DNA of 64,000 bases, taken from Hyperoodon ampullatus (Eukaryota; Chordata; Mammalia; Artiodactyla; Ziphiidae). A program made the position numbers and the translations under genes. The DNA lies in NCBI GenBank assembly GCA_949752795.1, contig OX457074.1, positions 1,735,001-1,799,000 of the forward strand, written 5' to 3'. Below the pieces are notes generated by a model, which saw only the letters and a program-made list of their open reading frames with translations, was not told the DNA's origin and did no database searches. Shown here piece by piece: positions 35,801 to 64,000 of the stretch. Position 1 is the first letter of the stretch, and each line of letters begins with the position of its first letter.

Positions 35801-38800
35801 CCAGCACCAGCATTCCAGCCATTTTTCTTCACTGGAGCATTTCCATTTAATATGCAAGGTAACCTCTCATCAGCAAACAGCCTCTGCAACAGGGCAGGTG
35901 GTGTCCAGAGGTCTAGTGCTTTACTTCCTGGTTTTCTGAGGAGTGGGGGTGGGATTTATTTATTTTGTGTCTGATTACAAACTTACAGAAAAGTTGCAAG
36001 ACTAGTATAAGGAACTCTCTTTACTCAGATTTACAAGTTATCTTTTGCCCTTTTACCCTGAACTACTTAAGTGTGTTTTCTCCTAAGAACAAGGATCGTC
36101 TCTTACATAATCACCGTATAATGACCAGATTTAGAAACTATAACCTTGACATAATACTATTCTCTAACCCATAGTTTATATTTAAATGTTGTCAGCTGTC
36201 TCAGCAATGCCCTTTGTAACTATCTGCACTCCCTCTGCTCCTGTCTGCCTCCCAGGATCAACCACTGCGTTTGGCTATCATGTTGTTATAGTCTCCTTTA
36301 ATCTGGAGCATTTCCTCAGCCTTTAGCTATCATTTTAGACCTCAGATTTTTGAAGAGTCCAGGCCAGTTATTTTGTAGAATATGATTTCCTTTCATTTTT
36401 TTCTCTATTTATTAGTTGGTATTCTACTATAAAGAAGGCCTTTCCCTTCTCCTGCATTTGAACTCACTGATTCTTATTTTACTTATTGGGTTATAATCCA
36501 TTAGTATCATTATTTTGATATTCAAATTATGCCAGATTTATCCAGAGGGAGCCCCTTGGAGCTTGTTCTCGTGTCTCTTGGACATGTCCATCATTCTTGG
36601 AGCACTTCCTTACTTTGTGGTACAGCAGGATGTTTCAGTCTCCCTAGTATAACTTTCCCCGCCCCAGCCTTGGAATCAGCCGTTTCTCCAAGGAGCCCTG
36701 GTTGTCTTTGGTGGAGAATGGTATTCAGGAACCAGAATGTGAGCACTACGTGTGCTCAGTGCTGCTAGCATCACCTCTTCTAGGCTCACTCAGAGGACAG
36801 AGTTAGAAAAGAAAGAAAAAAGCACGCAAACAATAAAGAGCAATTGAATGATGAAAGGAAAGATGCACCAGGAAGATGTAAACTAAACATGTACCTGTAG
36901 TGACATTGCTTCAGAGCATTCTAAGTTCTCCTTTAATTGTTACAACAAACCCATAAACTGGGTGTTGTTTACATTTCATTTCATTTATTTATTTATTTTG
37001 GCCTCCCTGCACAACCTGCAGGATCTTAGTTCCCTGACCAGGGACTGAACCTGGGCCCTGGCAGTGAAAGCGACGAGTCCTAACCACTGGACTGCCAGTG
37101 AATTCCCATTACGTCGTACGTTTTACTTGTTTATTTTTCAAGATTTTTTTTCCTTGGCTGCCCTGTGCAGCATGTGGGATCTTAGTTCCCCAACCAGGGA
37201 TTGAACCTGCGCCCCTTGCATTGGAAGCATGGAGTCTTAACCACTGGACCGCCAGGAAAGTCCCTATGTACATTTTAGAAGTGAAGAAACTTAAATGCAA
37301 AGAGATAGGTAATTTGCCCAGTATCACATATCTAGTACATGATAGAGCGGGGTTATACCCATTTGTACCACAGGCATTCAAGGTTCAAAAGGTCACAAAA
37401 AGTAGGCTTGAAAGCAGCTCCCACAATTTATGACAAAAGCAACAAACTCGCCACTGATATTTTACATCAGCGGTCCCCAACCTTTTTGGCACCAGGGACT
37501 GGTTTTGTGGAAGACAGTTTTTCTACAGACTGGTGGGGGGAGGGGGAGAATGGTTCAGGTGGTAATTCGAGCAATGGGGAGCCCCAGACAAAGCTTTGCT
37601 CGCTTGCTGCTCACCTCCTGCTGTGCAGCCCCGTTCCTAACAGGCCGTGGAGTGGTATTGGTCCGTGGCCGGGGGTTGGGGACCCCTGTTTCAGATGAAA
37701 AGTAGAAAATGAACATATGCTTCCTGGATATCAAGCTGCATGCTGACCTGAGAGGATTAGTAACGTTTAAAAAAAGGAAAAAAAAAAAACAGGCAAGCAA
37801 ACACAAATATATGTATTTTTTTCTGTATTTCTATATCTATTTAATCTAGATCTTTTAAAAAAATGTTGAAAACTGTAAATTAATCCTAATACCTCCAATT
37901 CCAGTCAACACCACAGGGTATAGTCTAGTCTTACCTTTCTTCTTCTGTATCAGTAACTCCCTCACTTTCTGTTTTTGAGGACCTGTTACTATTGTTGATA
38001 ACAGTGGCCCATGGGTGGCGTGGGGGATTCATATATAAGGAGCAAAGCAGAACCACTAAATGCACATGGGTGCATGGCTTGGGCCCTCATGGCAGCCAGG
38101 CTCAGAATTTAGGAGCAGGCTGCTTAGATCCCAGACCCACGAATGATGGTGTTTGTTTACTCTCAAAGCCAAAATCCCTCCCTTATTAAGGTGTACTGAG
38201 TTCAGATCATAGTTAGACTTTAATTTTTATCAGTAGCTTATCTTGTTGCTCTTGTACTGTCTTTATTGCAAGGATTTTCGTCTCATAAATATCTTTAGAT
38301 CCACAGTTGCTAAATCTTTAGAGAGAAACTCTTGTACCGTTATCCTTCCTGGGCCTTCTTTTCACCTCGCCTCCCCTTACCCTGCTTTGATGCCCAACCC
38401 ATTCTCAAGCCTGTACCTGCTTAGCTCCAGCGGCAGAAGTAAACTGTCCTTCCGTACGGCTGGGATGGTTGCCTGCCGTCTCCCCCCGCCGCCCCTTTAC
38501 TTTGTGAACCACAGTCTTGGATACAGGGAGGACAATGCAACTGCACCAGCAGAGCCAGAACTGGGCCTGAGCAAACCATGCTGTAATATCGTGCTTAGTT
38601 TTCTCATTGGGTGGCACAGGCCTTAGCACAGGGCATGATTAGGGGTAACCATCTTCTGGAAAAGGTCTTAACTGACATCGGGTTACTATGCCAGAATCAT
38701 TCATTAACATTGTCCCCCCTTTTCCCTAGAGCTGGTACTCAAGGTGAGGATTCAGAACCCATCTCTTCGAGAAAATGATTTCATTGAAATTGAACTGGAC

Positions 38801-39663
38801 CGACAGGAGCTCACCTACCAAGAACTGCTCAGAGTGAGTTGCTGTGAGCTGGGTGTTAATCCTGATCAAGTGGAGAAGATCAGAAAGTTACCCAATACTC
38901 TGGTAAGAAAGGTAAGAAAGGTCTGTTAAGTGGTTGCTCTTTCCATTTGGGAAATACCCAGCTTCCTCCTTGGGTATATGAGTCATAGTTGAAGAAACGA
39001 GAAGAGGATAGAAAAAGAGCAAAGGGTGTTTTTCCATTGAGCTTTCTTTCCTCTGCTGGGCCTATAGAGACATTGGCATTTCTGAAAGTGGTAGGATACC
39101 AGAGAGAATGTTCTGAATTTACCATTCACAGGTACCTATTTTTGGTTGTTTCTCTTTAGTGATCTGTAAGGATTACCTTAGTGCACTATCACACGTGCCG
39201 TGTGTTTTATAACATAAGAACCAGGCTAAATTATAGTGCAAATCTACACAGATACATGTGTGGTCCTCCCAACATCTCTGGGTTCCCTGAATGTCAGGCT
39301 TCTGGCTTCTCGGAGCCCCCAAGGAAAACATCCCTGCGCTGCCTGTCCCTTCGAGGTGTGCTTATCTTGTAGCAACTGCTGTTAAGGCCTTCTACTACCC
39401 CAACCCAGTTCACACGCCTGGGGAACTTCCTGCACTATCACTGGTATCAACACAGCACTCCAGACACATAGAGACAAGTGGCTCCTCTTAATCTGTTTAA
39501 CCTATTTTTGTTTTAGGACAAAGATGTTGCTCGCCTCCAAGATTTCCAAGAGCTGGAGCTGGTTCTAATGATAAGTGAAAACAATTTTCTGTTCAGAAAT
39601 GCTGCATCCACACTGACCGAAAGGCCTTGCTACAACAGGAGAGCTTCAAAACTGACTTACTAA
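29726..39663 (+). CDS. ANKRD40: ANKRD40, ankyrin repeat domain protein 40; complete, five exons, 365 aa
   Basis: Coding exons: 29726-29859, 34773-34921, 35373-35858, 38730-38911 and 39517-39663. All junctions are GT-AG and phases join into 366 codons including TAA; the human protein is of similar size (about 368). Residues 1-95 begin MSALLEQKEQQERLREAAA and form two to three ankyrin repeats (GDIREVQKLVESGVDVN; TCLHWACKRNHGQVVSYLL). An acidic patch (EDDDDDRDD), a long Pro/Ser-rich disordered middle and a conserved C-terminal domain (LVLKVRIQNPSLRENDFIEI ... ELELVLMIS) follow. The biochemical role of the protein is not well known; ankyrin repeats generally mediate protein binding. The start has A at -3. 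Orientation is divergent to LUC7L3 and convergent with ABCC3, as in human. Confidence 0.97.
31090..31330 (+). repeat. MIR (ancient tRNA SINE)
   Basis: Core text GCTAACATTTATTGAGC and GAAGCCCAGAAAGATTAAGT is typical of MIR. A CHR SINE follows at its 3' side. Confidence 0.75.
31331..31453 (-). mobile_element. CHR SINE (short form) inside MIR
   Basis: Flanked by CCAAACCATACTT copies (before 31322 and at 31454). In ANKRD40 intron 1. Confidence 0.9.
31550..32350 (+). mobile_element. L2 (LINE2) fragment
   Basis: It contains CAGCACAGCAGCCAGAGGGA, ATTCTGCTCAAAACCC and CAGGTCTTAGCTTAGATGTC, hallmark L2 3' text. Confidence 0.72.
32654..32730 (+). repeat. 33-bp direct repeat, 44-bp period
   Basis: GTGCCTCTGGTCTGAAATAC plus the following CTTCCCAGCACTGA occurs at 32654 and again at 32698, separated by a short spacer. 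Confidence 0.9.
33475..33620 (+). repeat. Unassigned dispersed segment, copy A
   Basis: It aligns with 34430-34570: a core of AGCCAGCCAG, then a CTTTCTG/CTTCTG block, then AAATCAGCTTTT in the same order and spacing. Similarity is by eye, about three bases in four. Confidence 0.5.
34040..34139 (+). repeat. Long hairpin: 47-bp arms, 6-nt loop
   Basis: Left arm 34040-34086, loop AAACAC 34087-34092, right arm 34093-34139. The arms differ at two positions only, and both would be G-U pairs in RNA, so the sense transcript can form an uninterrupted 47-bp stem. It lies on the transcribed strand of ANKRD40 intron 1. It may be a palindromic DNA transposon remnant or a small-RNA precursor; I do not recognise its family. 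Confidence 0.85.
34430..34570 (+). repeat. Unassigned dispersed segment, copy B
   Basis: This is the partner of copy A about 955 bp upstream, same orientation. The family is not recognised. Confidence 0.5.
34773..34921 (+). CDS. ANKRD40: ANKRD40 coding exon 2
   Basis: It is 149 nt, TCLHWACKRNHGQVVSYLLK through ...RREIRKIMG, the second ankyrin repeat and the start of a third. Acceptor CATAG, donor GTGAGT. Confidence 0.96.
35095..35193 (-). mobile_element. Cetartiodactyl L1 3' end fragment
   Basis: T-rich start, then AGTTTCTGCTTTATAACAAA. It is the reverse of the L1 3' UTR. It lies in ANKRD40 intron 2. Confidence 0.65.
35373..35858 (+). CDS. ANKRD40: ANKRD40 coding exon 3 (Pro/Ser-rich)
   Basis: It is 486 nt, VEDDDDDRDDLPQL through ...FTGAFPFNMQ. 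It encodes the acidic patch and the low-complexity middle with repeated PP and QNG motifs. Acceptor TTTAAG, donor GTAACC. Confidence 0.96.
36978..37107 (-). mobile_element. CHR SINE (short form)
   Basis: Reverse copy ending GGACTGCCAGTGAATTCCC, in ANKRD40 intron 3. Confidence 0.85.
37142..37262 (-). mobile_element. CHR SINE (short form)
   Basis: Second reverse copy, 35 bp after the previous one, ending CCGCCAGGAAAGTCCC. Confidence 0.87.
37469..37692 (-). mobile_element. MER1-type hAT-Charlie element, internally deleted
   Basis: Terminal inverted ends CAGCGGTCCCCAACC and GGTTGGGGACCCCTG, about 224 bp. Non-autonomous, in ANKRD40 intron 3. Confidence 0.82.
38730..38911 (+). CDS. ANKRD40: ANKRD40 coding exon 4
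   Basis: It is 182 nt, ELVLKVRIQNPSLREND through ...RKLPNTLVRK. The donor region holds two GTAAGAAAG copies in tandem; the downstream one (GT at 38912) is preferred here because it follows AAG and keeps the VRK residues. Confidence 0.94.
39517..39663 (+). CDS. ANKRD40: ANKRD40 coding exon 5 (last)
   Basis: It is 147 nt, DKDVARLQDFQELELVLM through ...CYNRRASKLTY and TAA at 39661-39663. Confidence 0.97.
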   Translation, partial: DKDVARLQDFQELELVLMISENNFLFRNAASTLTERPCYNRRASKLTY

Positions 39664-41480
39664 TGCCGCAGGGACTTTTATCACTGAGTCCTGTGACGGT
39701 GTGCATCACCTCTGGGCCAAGGACAAGCCATGGATCTAAATGCCTTGGACGCCCCGGAGGGCCCCTGGTGCCACTGTGTCAGATACACTAACGTCGTTCT
39801 GCCAAGGTAGGAAGCCCCCGACCCCGAGCAGCGGTGCCACTCTTCCGGGCCTCTTGGTGCACAGTAAACCTATTGCCTGAAGCTGTGAACAGCTGAGAAG
39901 TGGCCTGGAGAGGCAGAAGCCGACGGTTCTATATCCAGTGTGTTTTTTTGTGCAGAACGTAAGAGAGTTGTCTGACAGAAGCTGAGAGAGAGCAGAGCCT
40001 GTTTCTGGCTAGTCCTGTTGACAGTGCACCCGAAGGGCCGGGAAGCGCTTCTCTTGGTGGTGCATGTTCACAACTCTCCAGAAACATGAACTGACTAGAG
40101 AGGAAAACTGGGGAAAGCACAGGTACTGGACATAGGAATTTTGGTGTGACTTGTGGCTGTGAGGTTTCACATAACATATTTATAAATGTTACTCAGGTTA
40201 AAATTATTTAAGAATACAGTTACCTAATTGTAAATATGCTGTTAACCAAAAGAGCTTCCCCTCCCTGACTTTTTCCGTTGTAAACACTCTTGACTGCTTC
40301 TGTCTCTAGATTGCCATTGCCTAGACAGTCATCTCTGCATTAACGCCCCTTCGTGGTCACTAGGGGGCTCTCTGACGCCTTCTAAAAGAGCAACAGCTTT
40401 TTTTTTTTTTTTTTTTTTTTTTTTAACTGAAGCGATCCCTGTCTTCGTGTTTCTGTTTAATTGCACCGAAAGAGAAGAGCACAAACATTGCCAGTCCATG
40501 TTCTCCACTTTCATTTTCCACTACAAATGAAAAGCAATTTTCCAGGCTGAATCCTTTGCTATTTTAAAGGTTATTGTGGGAAACTGAGCTAAAAGGAGTT
40601 GGCATCTTTATTTTTGTATCAAAGATAAAGATTATTTTGAAACTATTGGGATTTTTACACAGCTCTGAAATCTGTTGCTTTTGTAAACAAGTTGTTTGAT
40701 CTTGGGCATCCTCCACAGCCACCACCAACCCACTTAACAGAGTCAGTTGTGAGTCTGCCAGGCTTTGTCCTCAAAACAAACAAATACCTGATTAAACTCT
40801 TGAGCATGGATGGCATAAGAATTTTTCTGAAGAACGCATTTAAGGATTCTTTTCCTTCCCTTCAGTGTCGTTAATGTTAGAAAGAAAAGCTACTGTCTTG
40901 TTGAAATAAACAGCTTAACTTTAGAGACAAGAATGAGCACACTTAGACAAACAGGAGGGCAGGGGTTTGAGGCCAGCTGGTGAAGAGTGTCCCTGCCCTC
41001 TCAGGAAGCTTTCTCCCCATACTGCCTATAGTTTCCAAAGAAACTGAACTTCCGAACTGTGTTAATTTTATTGGAACACTACAGATTGAGAGAGAACGTG
41101 CAGAAGATGTCAGTGGAAGAGAATGTTGTGCTAAGCTAATGGCCTCCCGCTGCTGCTTAAATGCTGAGCTGTGGTTGAGGTGTTTTCAAGGCCAATGTGG
41201 AGTCACTCTGTTCAGTGACTTAATTGTATTACAGCAATTACGGATGGTGAGTTACTCACCCTTGTGCAGTGTTTGCCTAGCAGAGTAAAGGTTATTTATT
41301 ACTCACTTTCTCTGAAGTACTTTAAAGAAGAAACTTCCCCGTGTTTCAACCAGTCAGAAGATAGTCTGTCCAGACAAACTAACCCTTTCTTTCCCCTTAC
41401 CTTTGAAAAAAGTTACACTTTACGGATACACTTAAGGCTAGTTTTATCCTGGAATAAATAAATTCAGTATTAATTCATGT
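39664..41480 (+). other. ANKRD40: ANKRD40 3' UTR (end inferred)
   Basis: This is unique sequence after the stop, with AATAAA signals at 40905-40910, 41453-41458 and 41457-41462. The 3' end is placed just after the last pair by inference. A 20-odd T run lies at about 40401-40424. No open frame here looks like protein. Confidence 0.55.
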
Positions 41481-43155
41481 CTAAATCATTGGGGTTAATA
41501 CTCTTCCAGCCATCCAGATCAATTGGAAATTCTTGGAAGCAGTTGAAGCCCCTGGCTGGGAGGTGGCCTACAGAGAAGTAGCTCCAGGGCATTTCCCGGG
41601 CTTAGAAATGGAGGCCGAGGGAATCTCAGGTGAGAGGTGGGCCCTGCCCTGCTCTCTCTTCTCCCTTATAAAGTCCTCTGTGGTCAACTGACTCTTGCGT
41701 ATGGCAGTGAATTAGACTGCACAGTTGCTGGTAGGTGAGTTTAAAGTCTTAATCTATGCATTCAGAGAAATATTTTTATATGCTTTGTGTAATTTATAAC
41801 AAGGATTTTTTTTGGCTCTGTTAAATGTGAATTCTCCCCTCCTCCTCCACTGCATATTTAAAGCATGTGCTCACACTATGTGTAAACAGTCACTGAAGAT
41901 TTTTCTCTTCGTGAACTGCTGACTGACTGTTCAAGCATAACAAGTATTATTAAAATTAAAGATTAACAGACGGAACCCACGTTCTTTAATTTTGGCCTCC
42001 TAAACGGCACTATACTTCTAGTAATACGGGGTTCAAATTGTTGGACAGTTCCAGGGAGAAAACCCTCTGGAGGAAGAATAGGAGGGACTGGTCCCCACCC
42101 GAGCCTCCTCCATCCTGCTGTTGCGGTGGCGTGCACGCCCGTCAGTGGCACCGGAGACGGATATTTTGTGCGGTGTCTTCCTCTCAGTTCACAGCAGTCG
42201 GCTTCATTTCCCCAGAGTAGCTGAGCCAGCTAGACGGAGGTCGCCCTCTGTTAACCACATGTTCTGATGATCCTATTTACCTTACACAACTGAGCCTCTC
42301 CTTTGGGCTGTCAGCACCTCTCAGGGCCTCAACGAGCTCAGAGGCAAACTCCCAAGACAGGAGAGGAAATACAGCCTTACACCTTCAGATCTTCAGCTGA
42401 GAATGATGCCGAATGAATCTGCATTTCTGTTGGTTTGGGGCAGCTAGAGCCTCACAAGCCAGATGTCATGCCAAATCGGCCTGATAAATCAGGGAGCACA
42501 GCAGAGGCCTTTTCTTAGCTCCAAGGAGACGAGGCCGAATAATTGGGGCATCTGTGCTTCCATACTTGCTTTATCACAAGGATGGACGTCTTCTTCTATC
42601 CACTCATAAACATCCTGGGCAGAAACAGCCTGCCAAAAAATGTGCTTAACCTTTAACAAATGGTCCTGCAGCACAGGCTGGCCCGATGCATACAGAAAAA
42701 TCAGATCAAAGGAGCCATCTCCACACCTACTGCAAACCATTTAGGGTGGAGGAAAAAAAAAAGCCATCACCCACAGCCAGTCACATTATACCAAGAGTAA
42801 AGTTTGAAGAAATGAGAGTCAGAGGAGACCAGGAAACTTGGTAAGGTAACAAAGAGAAGAGATCCCTTCCAAATAGAAGGCCGTGTGCCAGGTCAATTCT
42901 GACCTGCAGAAAAATAAACACTTCATTGGCTTGCTCAAAAAAAGCAAACTTAATTCACCCCTTCATCTCATTTACCAGCCTGGGACTGTCAGGATAGGGG
43001 GCAGCCTCTGGCTGCTCTGTGCTCCAACATTCAACTTCAGCCACAGTGAGGAAGGTGAATGACTTGGAGACCTCACTGGTGACGGGGACCTGTCCGGAAC
43101 AGACTGTTAACGGGGCAAGGAAATAAAGCACCATGCATTTCTCATCCCCTAGGGC
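41481..43155. other. ANKRD40-ABCC3 intergenic, proximal part
   Basis: This is mostly unique sequence without SINEs. It contains one minus-strand ORF of 83 codons listed separately. Nothing else was supported. Confidence 0.6.
42489..42740 (-). CDS. Unrecognised 83-codon ORF
   Basis: The translation starts MVCSRCGDGSFDLIFLYASG, runs through HLLKVKHIFWQAVSAQDVYE and ends LELRKGLCCAP. Composition looks protein-like and the DNA is not an obvious repeat. No acceptor or donor was assigned with confidence and no family was recognised. It may be a retrocopy fragment, an exon of an unknown gene, or chance. Confidence 0.2.
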   Translation of the reverse strand: MVCSRCGDGSFDLIFLYASGQPVLQDHLLKVKHIFWQAVSAQDVYEWIEEDVHPCDKASMEAQMPQLFGLVSLELRKGLCCAP

Positions 43156-43382
43156 AGCGGTCCCCAACCTTTTTGGCACCAGGGACCGGTTTCGTGGAAG
43201 ACAGTTTTTCTGTGGATGGGGTGGGGGGATGGTTCAGGCGGTTATGCAAGCGACGGGGAGCGATGGAGAGCAGCAGATGAAGCTTTGCTCGCTTGCCCGC
43301 TGCTCACCTCCTGCCGTGCGGCCCGGTGCCTAACAGGCCATGGAGCGGTACCGGTCCACGGCCCGGGGGTTGGGGACCCCTG
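43156..43382 (-). mobile_element. MER1-type hAT-Charlie element, internally deleted
   Basis: Ends CAGCGGTCCCCAACC and GGTTGGGGACCCCTG, with CCCTAG-like flanks. It has the same internal structure as the copy at 37469. Confidence 0.82.
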
Positions 43383-43437
43383 CCCTAGAGAAGCAGGCGT
43401 AGTGGTCTGAGGGATGACATAAATGTGGAGGTGTTCG

Positions 43438-43801
43438 GGACTTCCCTGGTGGCGCAGTGGTTAAGAATCCACCTGCCAATGCAGGGGACACGGGTTCGAG
43501 CCCTGGTCTAGGCAGATCCCACATGCCACGGAGCAGCGAAGTCCGTGTGCCACAACTACTGAGAGCCTGCACTCTAGATCCTGCGAGCCACAACTGCTGA
43601 GCCCATGTGCCACAACTACTGAAGCCCACGTGCCTAGAGCCTGTGCTCCACAACAGGAGAAGCCACCGCAATGAGAAGCCCACGCACTGCAACGAAGAGT
43701 AGCCCCCACTCGCCGCAACTAGAGAAAGCCTGCGTGCAGCAATGAAGACCCAACGCAGCCAAAAATAAATAAATTTAAAAAATAAAATGAACTTAAAAAA
43801 A
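43438..43801 (+). mobile_element. CHR-2-type SINE (long form)
   Basis: Flanked by AAATGTGGAGGTGTTC at about 43422 and 43802, identical copies. Confidence 0.93.
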
Positions 43802-44099
43802 AAATGTGGAGGTGTTCACAGCAGCTTTCCCAAGAGGCCTCGGGTCAGATTTCAGGGGTTTTATTTCTCACCTTTTTACCGTATCTGCACAGCAGCGCAG
43901 GAACTACTGGCAATTACGCAGTGAATTTTGGCTGTGAAGACAATATTTCTAGCCAAAAGTTCTTGGGTCTGAAGTTTTCAGATAATTCCAGCCATGTAGA
44001 TGTGTATAAAGGTGACCTCTGTCTCTCCCTCCTCCCTCCCTGCCTCCTCTAAAGGTCCTACCCCCCAGACCTTGTGAACAGAGAAAGGCTACATTGGGG

Positions 44100-44611
44100 T
44101 GTCTGTATTGTTGACCCGTAGCTTTATTTTATCAGCGCTCCATTTTTAATGGATCCAGGCCAGCACCCCAGAGTACCAGACTCAGTTCCTAGGGACGGCC
44201 TGACCTGGCAGTCTTCTGTTCCAGAAGGAAAAAGCTTTATTTAAAAAAAAAAAAAAAAAACACTTCAGAGTAGAAAATATGAAAAATCATGGGGGTAGGG
44301 AGGTCATGCCATGAAATGATTGAAAACAGTACAGTGTGGAAATAACACACATTGGGAATCAGGGGACCTGGGGACTAGTCTGGGCTCTGCCTCAAATTAG
44401 CTATGACTTTGGGCACGTCATTTGCCTCTTGGGCTTCACCTCCTCACCTGAAGCATTTAGCATGGTTATCCTGCCAGGCACTTAACAGGGACAAAAACCT
44501 GACAAATGCCCCCAGCGTTTGCCATCAAGTCCATTCTGTAGACATATCAGGTGTCCTTTCCCTTCCTGATGAAAACCAGGAATGTCCAGGAAGAAATCCC
44601 AGGAATATATT
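44100..44611 (-). other. ABCC3: ABCC3 3' UTR (end inferred)
   Basis: On the minus strand AATAAA signals occur at 44236-44241 and 44123-44128, 376 and 489 nt after the stop. The second gives a leader-to-tail length closer to the human gene, but the choice is a guess. Part of 44,320-44,480 looks like an old MIR. Confidence 0.5.
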
Positions 44612-63999
<19,388 letters not shown>

Positions 64000-64000
64000 A

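Larger units (their letters stand above)
35859..38729 (+). other. ANKRD40: ANKRD40 intron 3
   Basis: This 2.9-kb intron holds two short CHR SINEs, a MER1-type element and a MIR-like piece (about 37265-37390). The rest is unassigned; no extra exon was seen. Confidence 0.7.

Overview
This is vertebrate nuclear DNA from a cetacean, most likely a toothed whale. It holds spliced genes with GT-AG introns, two CpG-island promoters, and about two dozen tRNA-derived SINEs of the cetartiodactyl CHR family, many with intact target-site duplications. Older mammalian repeats (L1, L2, MIR, MER1, MER5A, MER20) lie around them. Gene order and orientation match human 17q21.33 read in reverse: LUC7L3 (-), ANKRD40 (+), ABCC3 (-). 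This is ordinary conserved synteny, with no prokaryotic content and no CRISPR array.

Region 1 (1-19,640, minus strand) is LUC7L3, a U1 snRNP-associated splicing factor. Nine coding exons are present, from the ATG at 19489 to a donor at 2164. Their 379 complete codons plus one base leave room for exactly the 53-residue C-terminal tail known in the 432-residue human protein, so the last exon lies just outside the window. Region 2 (19,640-29,400) is intergenic. It holds SINEs, an L2, an LTR, a processed RPL15 pseudogene split by a SINE, and a perfect 66-bp tandem duplication. Region 3 (29,400 to about 41,480, plus strand) is the complete five-exon ANKRD40 gene, encoding 365 residues; its large first intron contains a striking 47-bp-stem hairpin. 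Region 4 (41,480-44,200) is intergenic, with a MER1 element, a SINE and one unexplained 83-codon ORF. Region 5 (44,200-64,000, minus strand) is the 3' half of ABCC3 (MRP3): 16 exons, numbered 16 to 31 by the human gene, from the Walker A motif of the first nucleotide-binding domain to the stop codon. All are in frame.

The three genes are unrelated in function: splicing, an ankyrin-repeat protein of unclear role, and an organic-anion efflux pump. LUC7L3 and ANKRD40 are divergent with separate CpG islands about 10 kb apart; ANKRD40 and ABCC3 converge. Every exon boundary was read from the sequence and checked for phase; none of the genes shows a frameshift or premature stop. The items most worth a second look are the intronic hairpin, a tandem splice donor in ANKRD40 exon 4, an upstream ORF in the ANKRD40 leader, an immediate stop codon in LUC7L3 intron 9, and two unassigned ORFs. 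I found no clear evidence of a wholly new biological system.
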